Assembly (NCBI GenBank): GCA_002713145.1
Contig: PAVS01000013.1
Location: 1-64,000 of the forward strand
Source of the DNA: Halobacteriovoraceae bacterium
GTDB lineage: Bacteria > Bdellovibrionota > Bacteriovoracia > Bacteriovoracales > Bacteriovoracaceae
DNA: 64,000 bases
Direction of reading: 5' to 3'
Each line of letters starts with the position of its first letter. The stretch's first letter is position 1. The notes beneath the pieces are model-generated. The model ran no database searches. It worked only from the letters and a program-made list of their open reading frames with translations, and had not been told where the DNA came from. Below, piece by piece: positions 26,197-34,446 of this stretch. Both the position numbers and the translations under genes were made by a program.

Positions 26197-26250
26197 CTTT
26201 ACGATAGTAAGAAAGTAAGGTAATTTCACCCTTTTTATAAAAGTGAAATT

Positions 26251-27978
26251 ATGTCAAAAGATCTCAATAATGTATTAACGAAAATTCTTTATGAGGCCAA
26301 GTCCTATAGTAGTTTTGAGCAAATAGAAAAACTCGTAGAGGATCAGGGGGATCTTTCTCAGATACCTGTTCAGCCACTCTATGTTTCACTCCTCACTTTT
26401 AGCAGTGACCAATTGGCCAAAGTTATTCCTAGGCTTTCTAAAAAACAAAGAAAAGTCTTACTCGATCTCGATTTATGGCGTAAAGACCAAGTGGATGTTC
26501 AGTCTTTTGAAACTTGGATTGAATCTTATGCAAGAGTAGAAGACCTCGATATTATCCAAGATTTTGTAGACTCTGAGGACTTTCTTCTGTACTTAAAATC
26601 CAGAGTCAATGTCTATACTTTTGATGTGGAAGATCCAGAATATCCCGATCATGATTTTTACTTTCTCACTGATGATAATTTACTGCTCATTGAATACTCA
26701 GAAGAGTTTAAGTATCCCAATGAACTGAAGTTTTTGGTGAGAAATCTCTATGATAAATTAGGCGTGGAAGCGGCTTATACTCAACTTTTTAAGCTTATGA
26801 ATGACTCATTTGCGAGCCTGGAAGAAAGCGGCTATCAGGAGAAAAAAGAACGCCTGAGAGATTACGGTTTTGTCGATTATTACGAAGCTCTAGAAAAACT
26901 TCACTCCTTTGCAAGTCTCAAGCAAGTGGAAAACTTTATTTTAGCAAAGAAATCGATTACACCCAATATTGACTCTCTCTCGCTCAACCAAAACCTTCAC
27001 TCTTCAGCGTTGACATCTTTTGATAAGGAAATGGAAAATATTTATGCTGAGCTTCTTAAATGCAAAGACAGTAAGCGATTAGAATATCTTCATTTTACTT
27101 TTGTAAGATTGGTCAATTCAACAATCACCCTAAAAGATGCCCTCAAAGGGGGCAGAGTTGAGTTGACTCGCATAGGGGAAATTACGAAATCCTTTATGGA
27201 GCTGGGGTTACAGAAGGTCAAAGTACATAAGAACTATTCAGAAGAGCAGTCTGTGTTTAATGATTTTGACTTTTTTGATTTATACAAAATTGGCTCAAGC
27301 CTCATTAATTTGAAAAGACAAAAATTGATAAGAGCGTTGAAAAAAACTCAATTTGTTGAAAATGAGCATGAAGGTTTTTTAGGTGCTTGGTGGGTGAGCT
27401 TTCTAGAGAACTCAGAGCAAGAGATCCCAAAAGTAAAAGCCTTTGGGGCAGGTTTGCATGCTAAGAAAGTGAATAGCCTAGAAGCCTATGCTTTTTGGGA
27501 GCAGCAAGTAGATCTTTTGACAGATATGCTACCATTTATTCAAACTTTCTTTAAATCCTTTCAAGATCTAAAAGAAGGAGGCCACCTTCACAGTGATTTT
27601 TATCTCAACTATGAAGTTGAGAATATCGACTTTGAAGCCATCATTATTTCAAGCTTTGTGAACTACTCAATTGGAAATTTCAGTGAAAAAAATGTCAATA
27701 AAATGGGTGTGACTATTGTTGAACTCAAGCAGTTTTTTGATACATATTTCGAGAAAAAAGATCAAGAGTATGTTTTGGCCCCCATGACGAGTAAGCCTAT
27801 ACAAGACCAAATCCAACATTTTATGGGGCAGTTTGGTTTTGATAGTCTCCCAAATATGCATACTTATCTCTACGGTATTTTATCGGAACATTTGAGTGGT
27901 TATGAATTCGACACCCTCGATGATGAGGACTTCAAACATATTGGTGGACCTATTCTTCTCAACTTTACTAAGAATTAA
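26251..27978 (+). CDS. DUF6178-like protein, unknown
   Basis: 575 residues, all-alpha, no signal peptide or membrane segment. A distinctive block near residues 125-210 reads FDVEDPEYPDHDFYFLTDDNLLLI, then ELKFLVRNLYDKLG and LRDYGFVDYYEALE. From memory this resembles the DUF6178 family of delta-proteobacteria; I cannot check it here. The first 110 residues look like small helical repeats (LAKVIPRLSKKQRKVLLDLD). It is probably cytoplasmic. It overlaps the next convergent gene by 11 bases. The biochemical role is unknown. Confidence 0.65.
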   Translation: MSKDLNNVLTKILYEAKSYSSFEQIEKLVEDQGDLSQIPVQPLYVSLLTFSSDQLAKVIPRLSKKQRKVLLDLDLWRKDQVDVQSFETWIESYARVEDLDIIQDFVDSEDFLLYLKSRVNVYTFDVEDPEYPDHDFYFLTDDNLLLIEYSEEFKYPNELKFLVRNLYDKLGVEAAYTQLFKLMNDSFASLEESGYQEKKERLRDYGFVDYYEALEKLHSFASLKQVENFILAKKSITPNIDSLSLNQNLHSSALTSFDKEMENIYAELLKCKDSKRLEYLHFTFVRLVNSTITLKDALKGGRVELTRIGEITKSFMELGLQKVKVHKNYSEEQSVFNDFDFFDLYKIGSSLINLKRQKLIRALKKTQFVENEHEGFLGAWWVSFLENSEQEIPKVKAFGAGLHAKKVNSLEAYAFWEQQVDLLTDMLPFIQTFFKSFQDLKEGGHLHSDFYLNYEVENIDFEAIIISSFVNYSIGNFSEKNVNKMGVTIVELKQFFDTYFEKKDQEYVLAPMTSKPIQDQIQHFMGQFGFDSLPNMHTYLYGILSEHLSGYEFDTLDDEDFKHIGGPILLNFTKN

Positions 27979-28303
27979 AATGTGATCTTAGAACCTCAGT
28001 CAAATTGCTCACCAAGCCGCTGGGGTTGGCGATAAGTTTTTGGATGATTTTATCTCTCAGTTCAGCATTTTCAGCGATAACTTTTTCTTTAATTTTTTGA
28101 CTTTGTGAGAAGGTTTTAAGCATATAGGCTTTCTCTTCAAAAAGTTCGATTTGGTTGGAGAGTCTTTTGGCATCTTTTTCTAGAAAAGTTTGCAGTTCAA
28201 AATTATCATTTTCAACTCTGCGTTTATGCCCTTTTTTCTTATCAGTGTACTCGATAAAGTCTTTAAAGCCGATGAGGTCGTCATCATTCTCTTTTTTTGT
28301 CAT
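27968..28303 (-). CDS. Small helical protein, unknown
   Basis: 111 residues; AGAGAGGA 7 bases before the ATG at 28303. Highly charged. The middle is a likely coiled coil (LQTFLEKDAKRLSNQIELFEEK cut short). No domain is recognised. The start overlaps the stop of the 28300-28779 gene by 4 bases (ATGA), so the two are co-translated. The end overlaps the DUF6178-like gene, tail to tail, by 11 bases. Confidence 0.6.
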   Translation of the reverse strand: MTKKENDDDLIGFKDFIEYTDKKKGHKRRVENDNFELQTFLEKDAKRLSNQIELFEEKAYMLKTFSQSQKIKEKVIAENAELRDKIIQKLIANPSGLVSNLTEVLRSHFNS

Positions 28304-28779
28304 GAATCAATCCTCTCTAGTAAAACTTTATAAAATTCGTTTTCTCTATTGAGATAATGAATTTCTTTATGGTTTTTTGAATATTCATTAATGATTTTAC
28401 TATATTCAGAAAGTATTAAATTATGTAAATGAGTTTGTTTGAGCTCAACAAAATTGAGTTTTTGATTTTCTTTGAGTGTCAGTTGCTTCAGTTTTTGTTT
28501 AAAGAACTGAGGAATCTTTTTACGGTCCTGTGTTAAGTAGAACTTTGAATGATACCGCTCCAAGGTGGTGAGAATAACAATGGGATAAGCTGCATAATTA
28601 AGATCATGTTCTTCGAAGTAATTTTCAATAGTCGTTAGAACGCTTTCTTGATGCTCTTTCAGGTGAACAATCTCCAGTAGAATGGGGCTATGTCCAAAAT
28701 CCACCTGGTCCAGTTGCGGATAGATAAACTTGGAGACATGTGAATTTATAAGTATCTTTTTAAATATGGGAAAACTCAA
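28300..28779 (-). CDS. Hypothetical protein
   Basis: 159 residues from a TTG at 28779; AGGA lies 7 bases upstream and no better ATG exists. A mixed alpha/beta pattern is rich in Lys, His and aromatic residues, with LLEIVHLKEHQESVLTTIEN and YAAYPIVILTTLERYHSKFY. No family is recognised. It is the first gene of a two-gene unit divergent from the gene at 28847. The 67 bases between them must hold both promoters. Confidence 0.6.
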   Translation of the reverse strand: MSFPIFKKILINSHVSKFIYPQLDQVDFGHSPILLEIVHLKEHQESVLTTIENYFEEHDLNYAAYPIVILTTLERYHSKFYLTQDRKKIPQFFKQKLKQLTLKENQKLNFVELKQTHLHNLILSEYSKIINEYSKNHKEIHYLNRENEFYKVLLERIDS

Positions 28780-28846
28780 ATCACAATCCTGGGAAAGTTA
28801 TTTTCAGACGCTTTAATTATAGTTAATATTTAAGCAGAGGTAAAAT

Positions 28847-29539
28847 TTGACTGAAATAGCATTTAAAACACAATTGCCTGACTGCTTTGCGCGGATATGT
28901 AAAGTTCATCTTAAAAATACAAGAGTCTCTTTTGGTCAAATAATTGATATTATCCAGTCAGACAGTTTCTTTAAAGCTTATACCAGTGAAATTTTTAAAG
29001 ACTATCTCAAAAAAGGTGGCACTCTGGGGATGTTGACCGCCCTTGGGTGGGAAGGATTTAGGAATAGACTCGCTGAAGCGATTTTACGGAAAGAAGCAGA
29101 GGGAATTTATCCAAAAAAAATTGAATTAGATCTAGTTGAAGATGTTCTGGATATTGAGAAACGTTTTCAATTCCTCTCCCCAGTAAACTCAAGCCGTGTT
29201 TTTTTATTTGGAATGTACCTCAAGCATAGAGATTTAGCCTTAGAAACTCTTACTTCAGAAAAAACTCATAGTATTATCATACCTGAAACCGTCGATGAGA
29301 TTTTGGCCGCTGGTAGTTCGAAGGGAGATTACCCCGATTGGCTTATCTGGTCAGTTTGGAATCTTCATGAATTCTTCGATGAAGAAAAATTAAAAAATCT
29401 TTTTAAGCTTCATCAAGGGGATCTGCAATTATTATTACAAGAGTTAGATACAACTGAGCAAAACTTGTTTATGGCAAAGATGCTTGATTATGCTCATGCT
29501 ATCCATGACTCAGAATTTATTACAACAAAAAAGGTATAG
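28847..29539 (+). CDS. Conserved-looking protein beside cpaF, unknown
   Basis: 230 residues from a TTG start with GAGG 6 bases upstream. All-alpha with FARICKVHLKNTRVSFGQII, FKDYLKKGGTLGMLTALGW and a Trp-rich YPDWLIWSVWNLHEFF. There are no membrane segments. The cpaF-like ATPase gene begins 3 bases after its stop, so they are one unit and may work together. No domain is recognised. Confidence 0.65.
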   Translation: MTEIAFKTQLPDCFARICKVHLKNTRVSFGQIIDIIQSDSFFKAYTSEIFKDYLKKGGTLGMLTALGWEGFRNRLAEAILRKEAEGIYPKKIELDLVEDVLDIEKRFQFLSPVNSSRVFLFGMYLKHRDLALETLTSEKTHSIIIPETVDEILAAGSSKGDYPDWLIWSVWNLHEFFDEEKLKNLFKLHQGDLQLLLQELDTTEQNLFMAKMLDYAHAIHDSEFITTKKV

Positions 29540-29542
29540 GCC

Positions 29543-30577
29543 ATGAATCAAAATACTGTTTGGGCACTTCTTCGAGATCTTGAAAAGAAAAAAGGAATTT
29601 CTGAAGTTATTATCAATTCTGATACCCACGTCTATATCGAAAGAGCAGGAGATCTCATCCGGTTAAATGTGCAGTTAAATAAAAATGATATCATATATTT
29701 TTGTGATGATGTGGCCAAGCTTAATCAAGTTCATTATGACATTAATAATCCTATCATCGATGGTAATCTTCCCGATGGAAGCCGAATCAATATTATCTCA
29801 TCTGAATACACCCGCTCACTTCCAGCAATCACCATTCGAAAATACTCTGCTGACTTTACTCGACTGAATGAGCTCGAAGGGAAATTTGGATTAACGGATA
29901 AGTGGGTGAGCTTTTTTCAGGCCATTGTTAAAGCGAGATTAAATATTGTTGTCTCTGGAGGAACAGGTGTAGGAAAAACCACCTTTCTTAATTTATTATT
30001 GCAAGAAATTGGTGTAAAAGAGCGCGTAATTACTATTGAAGACACCAAAGAGCTCTCTTTTGATCATCCCAACTCAGTCTCTTTAATTGCAGCTCTCAAT
30101 CGCTCCAGTGTTCAGAATCCACTTAAGACAAAAGATCTTATTAAAAATGCCCTCCGGATGTATCCTACGCGAATCATTGTGGGGGAGGTGCGAGGAGCTG
30201 AGGCTTTTGATCTCTTACAGGCGATGAATACAGGTCATGATGGAAGTATGACAACAGTTCACGCTAATAATCCCGTAGAAGCTTTATCACGACTTGAAAG
30301 TCTTTTTACTTACGCAGGTTATGACGTTCCTCTGAGGGCCATAAGAAAACAACTTTCTGTTGCTGTCGATTTTATTGTTCAGCTAGGTAAGTCACGCAGT
30401 GGAGATAGAATCATCAAAGAAATCTATGAGGTGACTGGTATGGAAGGAGACGTCATTGTCACTCAAAAAATTGGTGACATCGGTGATAATGGTCCTGTGT
30501 TCACAGGACTCGTCCCTAAGAATATTCCCAAGCTCGTTGAGTATGGGCTTGATAATAACTTCTTTATTAATATCTAA
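29543..30577 (+). CDS. cpaF: CpaF/VirB11-type secretion ATPase
   Basis: 344 residues. An N-terminal domain (1-125) has [12 protein letters not shown]. The RecA-like core carries Walker [12 protein letters not shown] near residue 139, the Asp box ITIEDTKEL, Walker [27 protein letters not shown] (cut short) and the His box TTVHANNP. These are the features of CpaF/TadA ATPases that drive Tad/Flp pili. It is shorter than many CpaF proteins and lacks the usual N-terminal extension. No tadB, tadC, cpaB or pilin genes are nearby, so it is an orphan or works with the preceding unknown protein. It overlaps the convergent hemE by 11 bases. Confidence 0.88.
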   Translation: MNQNTVWALLRDLEKKKGISEVIINSDTHVYIERAGDLIRLNVQLNKNDIIYFCDDVAKLNQVHYDINNPIIDGNLPDGSRINIISSEYTRSLPAITIRKYSADFTRLNELEGKFGLTDKWVSFFQAIVKARLNIVVSGGTGVGKTTFLNLLLQEIGVKERVITIEDTKELSFDHPNSVSLIAALNRSSVQNPLKTKDLIKNALRMYPTRIIVGEVRGAEAFDLLQAMNTGHDGSMTTVHANNPVEALSRLESLFTYAGYDVPLRAIRKQLSVAVDFIVQLGKSRSGDRIIKEIYEVTGMEGDVIVTQKIGDIGDNGPVFTGLVPKNIPKLVEYGLDNNFFINI

Positions 30578-31607
30578 AGTGTTGATGAATGTATTCGACG
30601 GTTTTTCTCACATTATCTTGAGGTGTGTGTTGTAAAACTCCATGGCCTAAACCGCAAATCCAACGTGACATATCGATATCAGCTGTGACTAAGTCTCTAT
30701 GAAACTCTTTGAGCTTTTGTTCACAATCCTCCCAAGAGAGATGTAACCAGCAGGGATCAAAATTTCCTTGAATGTAATAGTCTTTGCTAAAAGTTTGTAA
30801 TGCTTCGCTGAGATTATGTCTCCAATCTACACCTAGGACATCGATATGATCATCTTCTAAAAGTTGCAGGTGATTGATATGGGTATTACGAGAATAATAA
30901 ATAATAGGAGTGTTAGGATAGGATTTTTTAAACTCACTGGTCATAAGTTTAATTTTTGGAACAGCAAAACGCTTAAAGTCACTGAGGGTGAGTTCCCCCA
31001 CCGCTGTATCAAAAATACAAACAGCATCAGCCCCATTTTCAGCTTGCAGTTTCATCTCTTCGATAACATTAGGAATCAATAATTCACAAAAACTTTCATA
31101 ACGGCCATCATAAAGTCCGGTTTTGGAGCTCACTAAACTTCCTGCGTGTGAACCTTCCACAGCATAAGCATAAAGAGTGAAAGGAGCCCCTACAAATCCA
31201 AGTAAGGTGATATTTGGATCTAAGGTTTTACGTAAGAGTTTACATGCATCGGCTTGAAACTTAAAAAAGGAAGGGTCGGCATTTTTGTTCAGCCTCTTTA
31301 AATCATCTGTTGTCTCCAGCTTAAAGCCTAGTTTAGGCCCCGGGTTATACACAAGGTCCATTCCTAATTGCTCTAAGGGAAAAAGGAGATCAGAGAAGAG
31401 AATAGCTGCATCAAAATCAAACTCACGAATAGGTCCCATGGTGGTTTCACAGGCAAGTTCTGGTGTTTTGCACAACTCCATAAAGCTATGTGTCTTTTTT
31501 AGATTTTGATAATGATCATGATATCTACCTGCTTGGCGCATAAACCAAACGGGTACTTGAGATTGATTATTTATCTTTTTTCTTTTATCAAAAATATTGT
31601 GCATCAT
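30567..31607 (-). CDS. hemE: Uroporphyrinogen decarboxylase
   Basis: 346 residues, the normal length. Signature 1 is PVWFMRQAGRY at the N-terminus. Then come FDAAILFSDLLFPLEQLGMDL, GFVGAPFTLYAYAVEGS, and the C-terminal GLGHGVLQHTP. It decarboxylates uroporphyrinogen III to coproporphyrinogen III. It is the last gene of the heme unit hemA-hemC(D)-hemL-kinase-regulator-hemE, directly behind the response regulator (stop and start adjacent). It overlaps the 3' end of cpaF on the other strand. Confidence 0.95.
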   Translation of the reverse strand: MMHNIFDKRKKINNQSQVPVWFMRQAGRYHDHYQNLKKTHSFMELCKTPELACETTMGPIREFDFDAAILFSDLLFPLEQLGMDLVYNPGPKLGFKLETTDDLKRLNKNADPSFFKFQADACKLLRKTLDPNITLLGFVGAPFTLYAYAVEGSHAGSLVSSKTGLYDGRYESFCELLIPNVIEEMKLQAENGADAVCIFDTAVGELTLSDFKRFAVPKIKLMTSEFKKSYPNTPIIYYSRNTHINHLQLLEDDHIDVLGVDWRHNLSEALQTFSKDYYIQGNFDPCWLHLSWEDCEQKLKEFHRDLVTADIDMSRWICGLGHGVLQHTPQDNVRKTVEYIHQHFRY

Positions 31608-32300
31608 TTATTCCTTTATTTCTAATTGATAACCTACACCTCTGATCGTATTTATACTGACTCGTGAGGTAGGATCAGTCTCAATCCATTTTCTAAGTTT
31701 TACTATATAATTATCTACTGTTCTATTGGTAGGATAGACATCATCTCCCCAAATTTGAGCTAATATCTCATCCCGAGAAACCACTTGGTTTTTCTTTTGA
31801 TAAAGAAGCTCTAGAATACCACATTCTTTCTGGCCCATATTAATAATTTTGCCATTTGCATCTTCCAATTCAAACTGACCAAAACGAATGGAGAGTTTTC
31901 CCAAGTGGATCTCATTAATATGCTGATTGAGTAAAGCATGGGTCTGGAGGGCTTTTTTGAGACGAATCGTGAGCTCTCGCAGATCAAAAGGTTTAGTGAT
32001 AAAATCTTGCGCCCCCATTTCCAAACCTTGATATTTTGTTTCTGGATCATTTTGAGCTGATAAAAATAATAATAAAAAGTCTTTTCGTTTTTCACGAAGT
32101 GCCTGGGCAAGCTCTATCCCATTTCCATCTGGTAGGTTGATGTCCATGAGAACAATGGCTGTGGTGGAGTCAAAAAGACTAAGGGCCTGGGTAACATTCT
32201 CAGCCAAATTGACTTCAAAGTTTTGTGTTTCTAGGTAATCTTTGAGGGTAAGACCTAAGTTCTTTTCATCTTCAACAATAAGAATCTTTTGATTGCTCAT
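31608..32300 (-). CDS. OmpR/PhoB-family response regulator inside the heme operon
   Basis: 230 residues. The receiver domain has the acidic pair in ILIVEDE, phospho-acceptor D53 in IVLMDINLPDG, and Lys in ITKPFD. The C-terminal winged helix (about 130-228) has ECGILELLYQKKNQVVSRDEIL, TNRTVDNYIVKLRKWIE and TIRGVGYQLE. It is a DNA-binding activator or repressor. The kinase gene overlaps its start by 4 bases. OmpR-type proteins bind direct repeats with about 11-bp spacing, and such a repeat lies upstream of this operon at 36895-36914. Confidence 0.93.
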   Translation of the reverse strand: MSNQKILIVEDEKNLGLTLKDYLETQNFEVNLAENVTQALSLFDSTTAIVLMDINLPDGNGIELAQALREKRKDFLLLFLSAQNDPETKYQGLEMGAQDFITKPFDLRELTIRLKKALQTHALLNQHINEIHLGKLSIRFGQFELEDANGKIINMGQKECGILELLYQKKNQVVSRDEILAQIWGDDVYPTNRTVDNYIVKLRKWIETDPTSRVSINTIRGVGYQLEIKE

Positions 32301-33196
32301 GGTGCAGGCCTAAAGCTGAGACAAAACTCAACATGGGGAGATGTCTTAATTTCAAGTTGTCCATTCATTTGCAGCATAAGCTTCTTGATAAGATAGAGGC
32401 CTATACCACTCCCGCTAGGTGAATTAAATTTATAGAATAATTCTCCTAAATTTTTAGAATCACCTTTAAACTCAGGACCATGGTCATTATAATGAATGGA
32501 GAAAAAAGATCCTTTTTTAAGAGTCAGCGTAATTTTTTTGAGATCATGATTGTGGGTAAGACTGTTTTCAAATAAATTTCTAATAATAGTTTCAAGGGCA
32601 AAGTCATCGGCCATGATATCAAAGTCTTTGTTATCTCCTAAGAGGACAATTTCGGGTAAATGAGGATATCTCTTTTTCTCTTTTTCGATAAAGGAAGTAA
32701 ATTCAATAGGTCTTAAATTGAGATTAGCCTTTCTTTCAACTCGGCTGAGCTGGAGATGATTATCCAGTTGGTCTTCGAGCTTTAAAGAGTCATCAATAAG
32801 TCTTTTCGCATAAAGCTGAACTTTGTCTTTCTTATCTTGATGCAACTCAGAATTTTCAATAAACTCGGAGATGACTTGTGTTTGCAGCTTCATACTGGCA
32901 AGAGGCGTCTTTAACTCATGGGTGAGGGAAGCAAAGAACTCTTGCAGTGCCTTCGTTTTTCTGTGATCGAGGATATAAACATAAACAAGGAGTATGGATA
33001 AAATGAGGAGCAACACCACAAAAGTCGTTCCCTCCCACTTTACCATATTGATTAGATTTCCTTCCAAAGAGGGATGGTTGAGTCCCTCAAGTTTATAGGC
33101 CAAATTAAATACGAGGTAGAGCCACCAGCTTCCTAATAAAGTGAGAAGACCCACTGAAATAATGATGAGTAAATAATACCAGTTTCTTATTGCCAT
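32297..33196 (-). CDS. Membrane sensor histidine kinase inside the heme operon
   Basis: 299 residues. Two membrane helices (about 8-32 and 58-78) flank a short periplasmic loop of about 25 residues. The H-box is FFASLTHELKTPLASMKLQ. The N-box is IIRNLFENSLTHN. G-boxes are NDHGPEF and GSGIGLYLIKKL. The tiny sensor loop suggests it senses a signal in or at the membrane, or through a partner. It overlaps hemL by 10 bases and the regulator by 4, so expression is tied to heme synthesis. The signal is unknown. Confidence 0.92.
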   Translation of the reverse strand: MAIRNWYYLLIIISVGLLTLLGSWWLYLVFNLAYKLEGLNHPSLEGNLINMVKWEGTTFVVLLLILSILLVYVYILDHRKTKALQEFFASLTHELKTPLASMKLQTQVISEFIENSELHQDKKDKVQLYAKRLIDDSLKLEDQLDNHLQLSRVERKANLNLRPIEFTSFIEKEKKRYPHLPEIVLLGDNKDFDIMADDFALETIIRNLFENSLTHNHDLKKITLTLKKGSFFSIHYNDHGPEFKGDSKNLGELFYKFNSPSGSGIGLYLIKKLMLQMNGQLEIKTSPHVEFCLSFRPAP

Positions 33197-34446
33197 AATC
33201 TTTGTTCGATTTCTGACAAGACGTCATCATCATGCGCGCTTGAGACAAAGCCAACTTCATAGGCATTGGGTGAAAAATAAATGCCTTTATTGAGTAATTC
33301 TTCAAATAAAACCTTAAAGCGCTCTTGAATATTTCCTGGGATTTGCGAAGAGTTTATAATTTTATCATGAGTAGGTATGGCCCAAAAAAGTGATTGAAAG
33401 TGAATAAGAGAGTAATCCTCAAAACCGTTCTTTGTCAGCCAGTTGGAGAATATATTTACAAGCTTGAGGGATTGACGCTCTAACTTTTCATAAAAATTAT
33501 CAGTAAGCTGCTGGAGATTGGCCAAACCAGCCACCATGGCGACAGGATTAGCACTTAAAGTACCTGCTTGATAAACGTCTCCCACAGGAGCCAGTTTATC
33601 CATGATTTCTGATCTCGCTGCAACGGCACCTACCGGGAAGCCACCCCCAATAATTTTTCCATAGGTCACAATATCAGGTTCCACATGGCAATGAGTATAC
33701 ATTCCTTGAAAGGAGACTCTGAAGCCAGAAATCACTTCATCAAAAACGAGTAAACAACTGTATTGATCAGTGAGCTCTTTTACAGCTTTTAAAAATTCAG
33801 CATTTTGAATCAGAAGACCATTATTCGCCGGTAGCGGCTCTATAAATACGGCAGCGAGATCATTTTTATGTTGCTCCATCACTTCTTTAAGTTGCTCAAG
33901 ATTGCCTAGTTCACAGATTAGGGTATCATTACTAATAGCCGGACTCACTCCTTGACTTGAAGCTGTGGTGGTTCCCGCTAAACCTGAACCTGCTTTAATA
34001 AGCATAGAGTCTGTATGCCCGTGATAGCAGCCATCAAATTTAATGATTTTATTTTTACCTGTATATCCTCTGGCCAGTCTTATTGCGGTCATCACCGCTT
34101 CTGTTCCGGAATTCACGAAGCGAATCTTATCAATAAAGGGAATTCTCTCCACTATAAACTCAGCTAACTCAAGGGAGTATTTCTCACAGGCCCCAAAGCT
34201 CCAACCATTTTTAAGTGCCGCGATCACTGCTTCTTCAACTTGAGGATTTCTGTGTCCTAAAATCAGAGGACCAAAAGACATACAAAAATCTATATAATCT
34301 TTTCCATCTTCATCAACAATCCGAGCTCCTTCGGCTTTGTTTATAAATCGTGGAGTTGTATGCAGACCTTTGAAACTTCGCACAGGGGAGTGCACACCAC
34401 CAGGAACGTATTTTAATGATTTTTGAAAGAGTTCGTTTGAGTTCAT
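33187..34446 (-). CDS. hemL: Glutamate-1-semialdehyde 2,1-aminomutase
   Basis: 419 residues, a class III PLP aminotransferase. FVNSGTEAVMTAIRLARGYTG is cut here to the GTEA core. YHGHTDSMLIKAGSG, LVFDEVISGFR and the PLP-binding Lys in TYGKIIGGGFPVGA are present, as is YQAGTLSANPVAMVAG. It converts glutamate-1-semialdehyde to 5-aminolevulinate in the C5 pathway. Its ATG overlaps the hemC stop by 1 base. Confidence 0.95.
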   Translation of the reverse strand: MNSNELFQKSLKYVPGGVHSPVRSFKGLHTTPRFINKAEGARIVDEDGKDYIDFCMSFGPLILGHRNPQVEEAVIAALKNGWSFGACEKYSLELAEFIVERIPFIDKIRFVNSGTEAVMTAIRLARGYTGKNKIIKFDGCYHGHTDSMLIKAGSGLAGTTTASSQGVSPAISNDTLICELGNLEQLKEVMEQHKNDLAAVFIEPLPANNGLLIQNAEFLKAVKELTDQYSCLLVFDEVISGFRVSFQGMYTHCHVEPDIVTYGKIIGGGFPVGAVAARSEIMDKLAPVGDVYQAGTLSANPVAMVAGLANLQQLTDNFYEKLERQSLKLVNIFSNWLTKNGFEDYSLIHFQSLFWAIPTHDKIINSSQIPGNIQERFKVLFEELLNKGIYFSPNAYEVGFVSSAHDDDVLSEIEQRLWQ

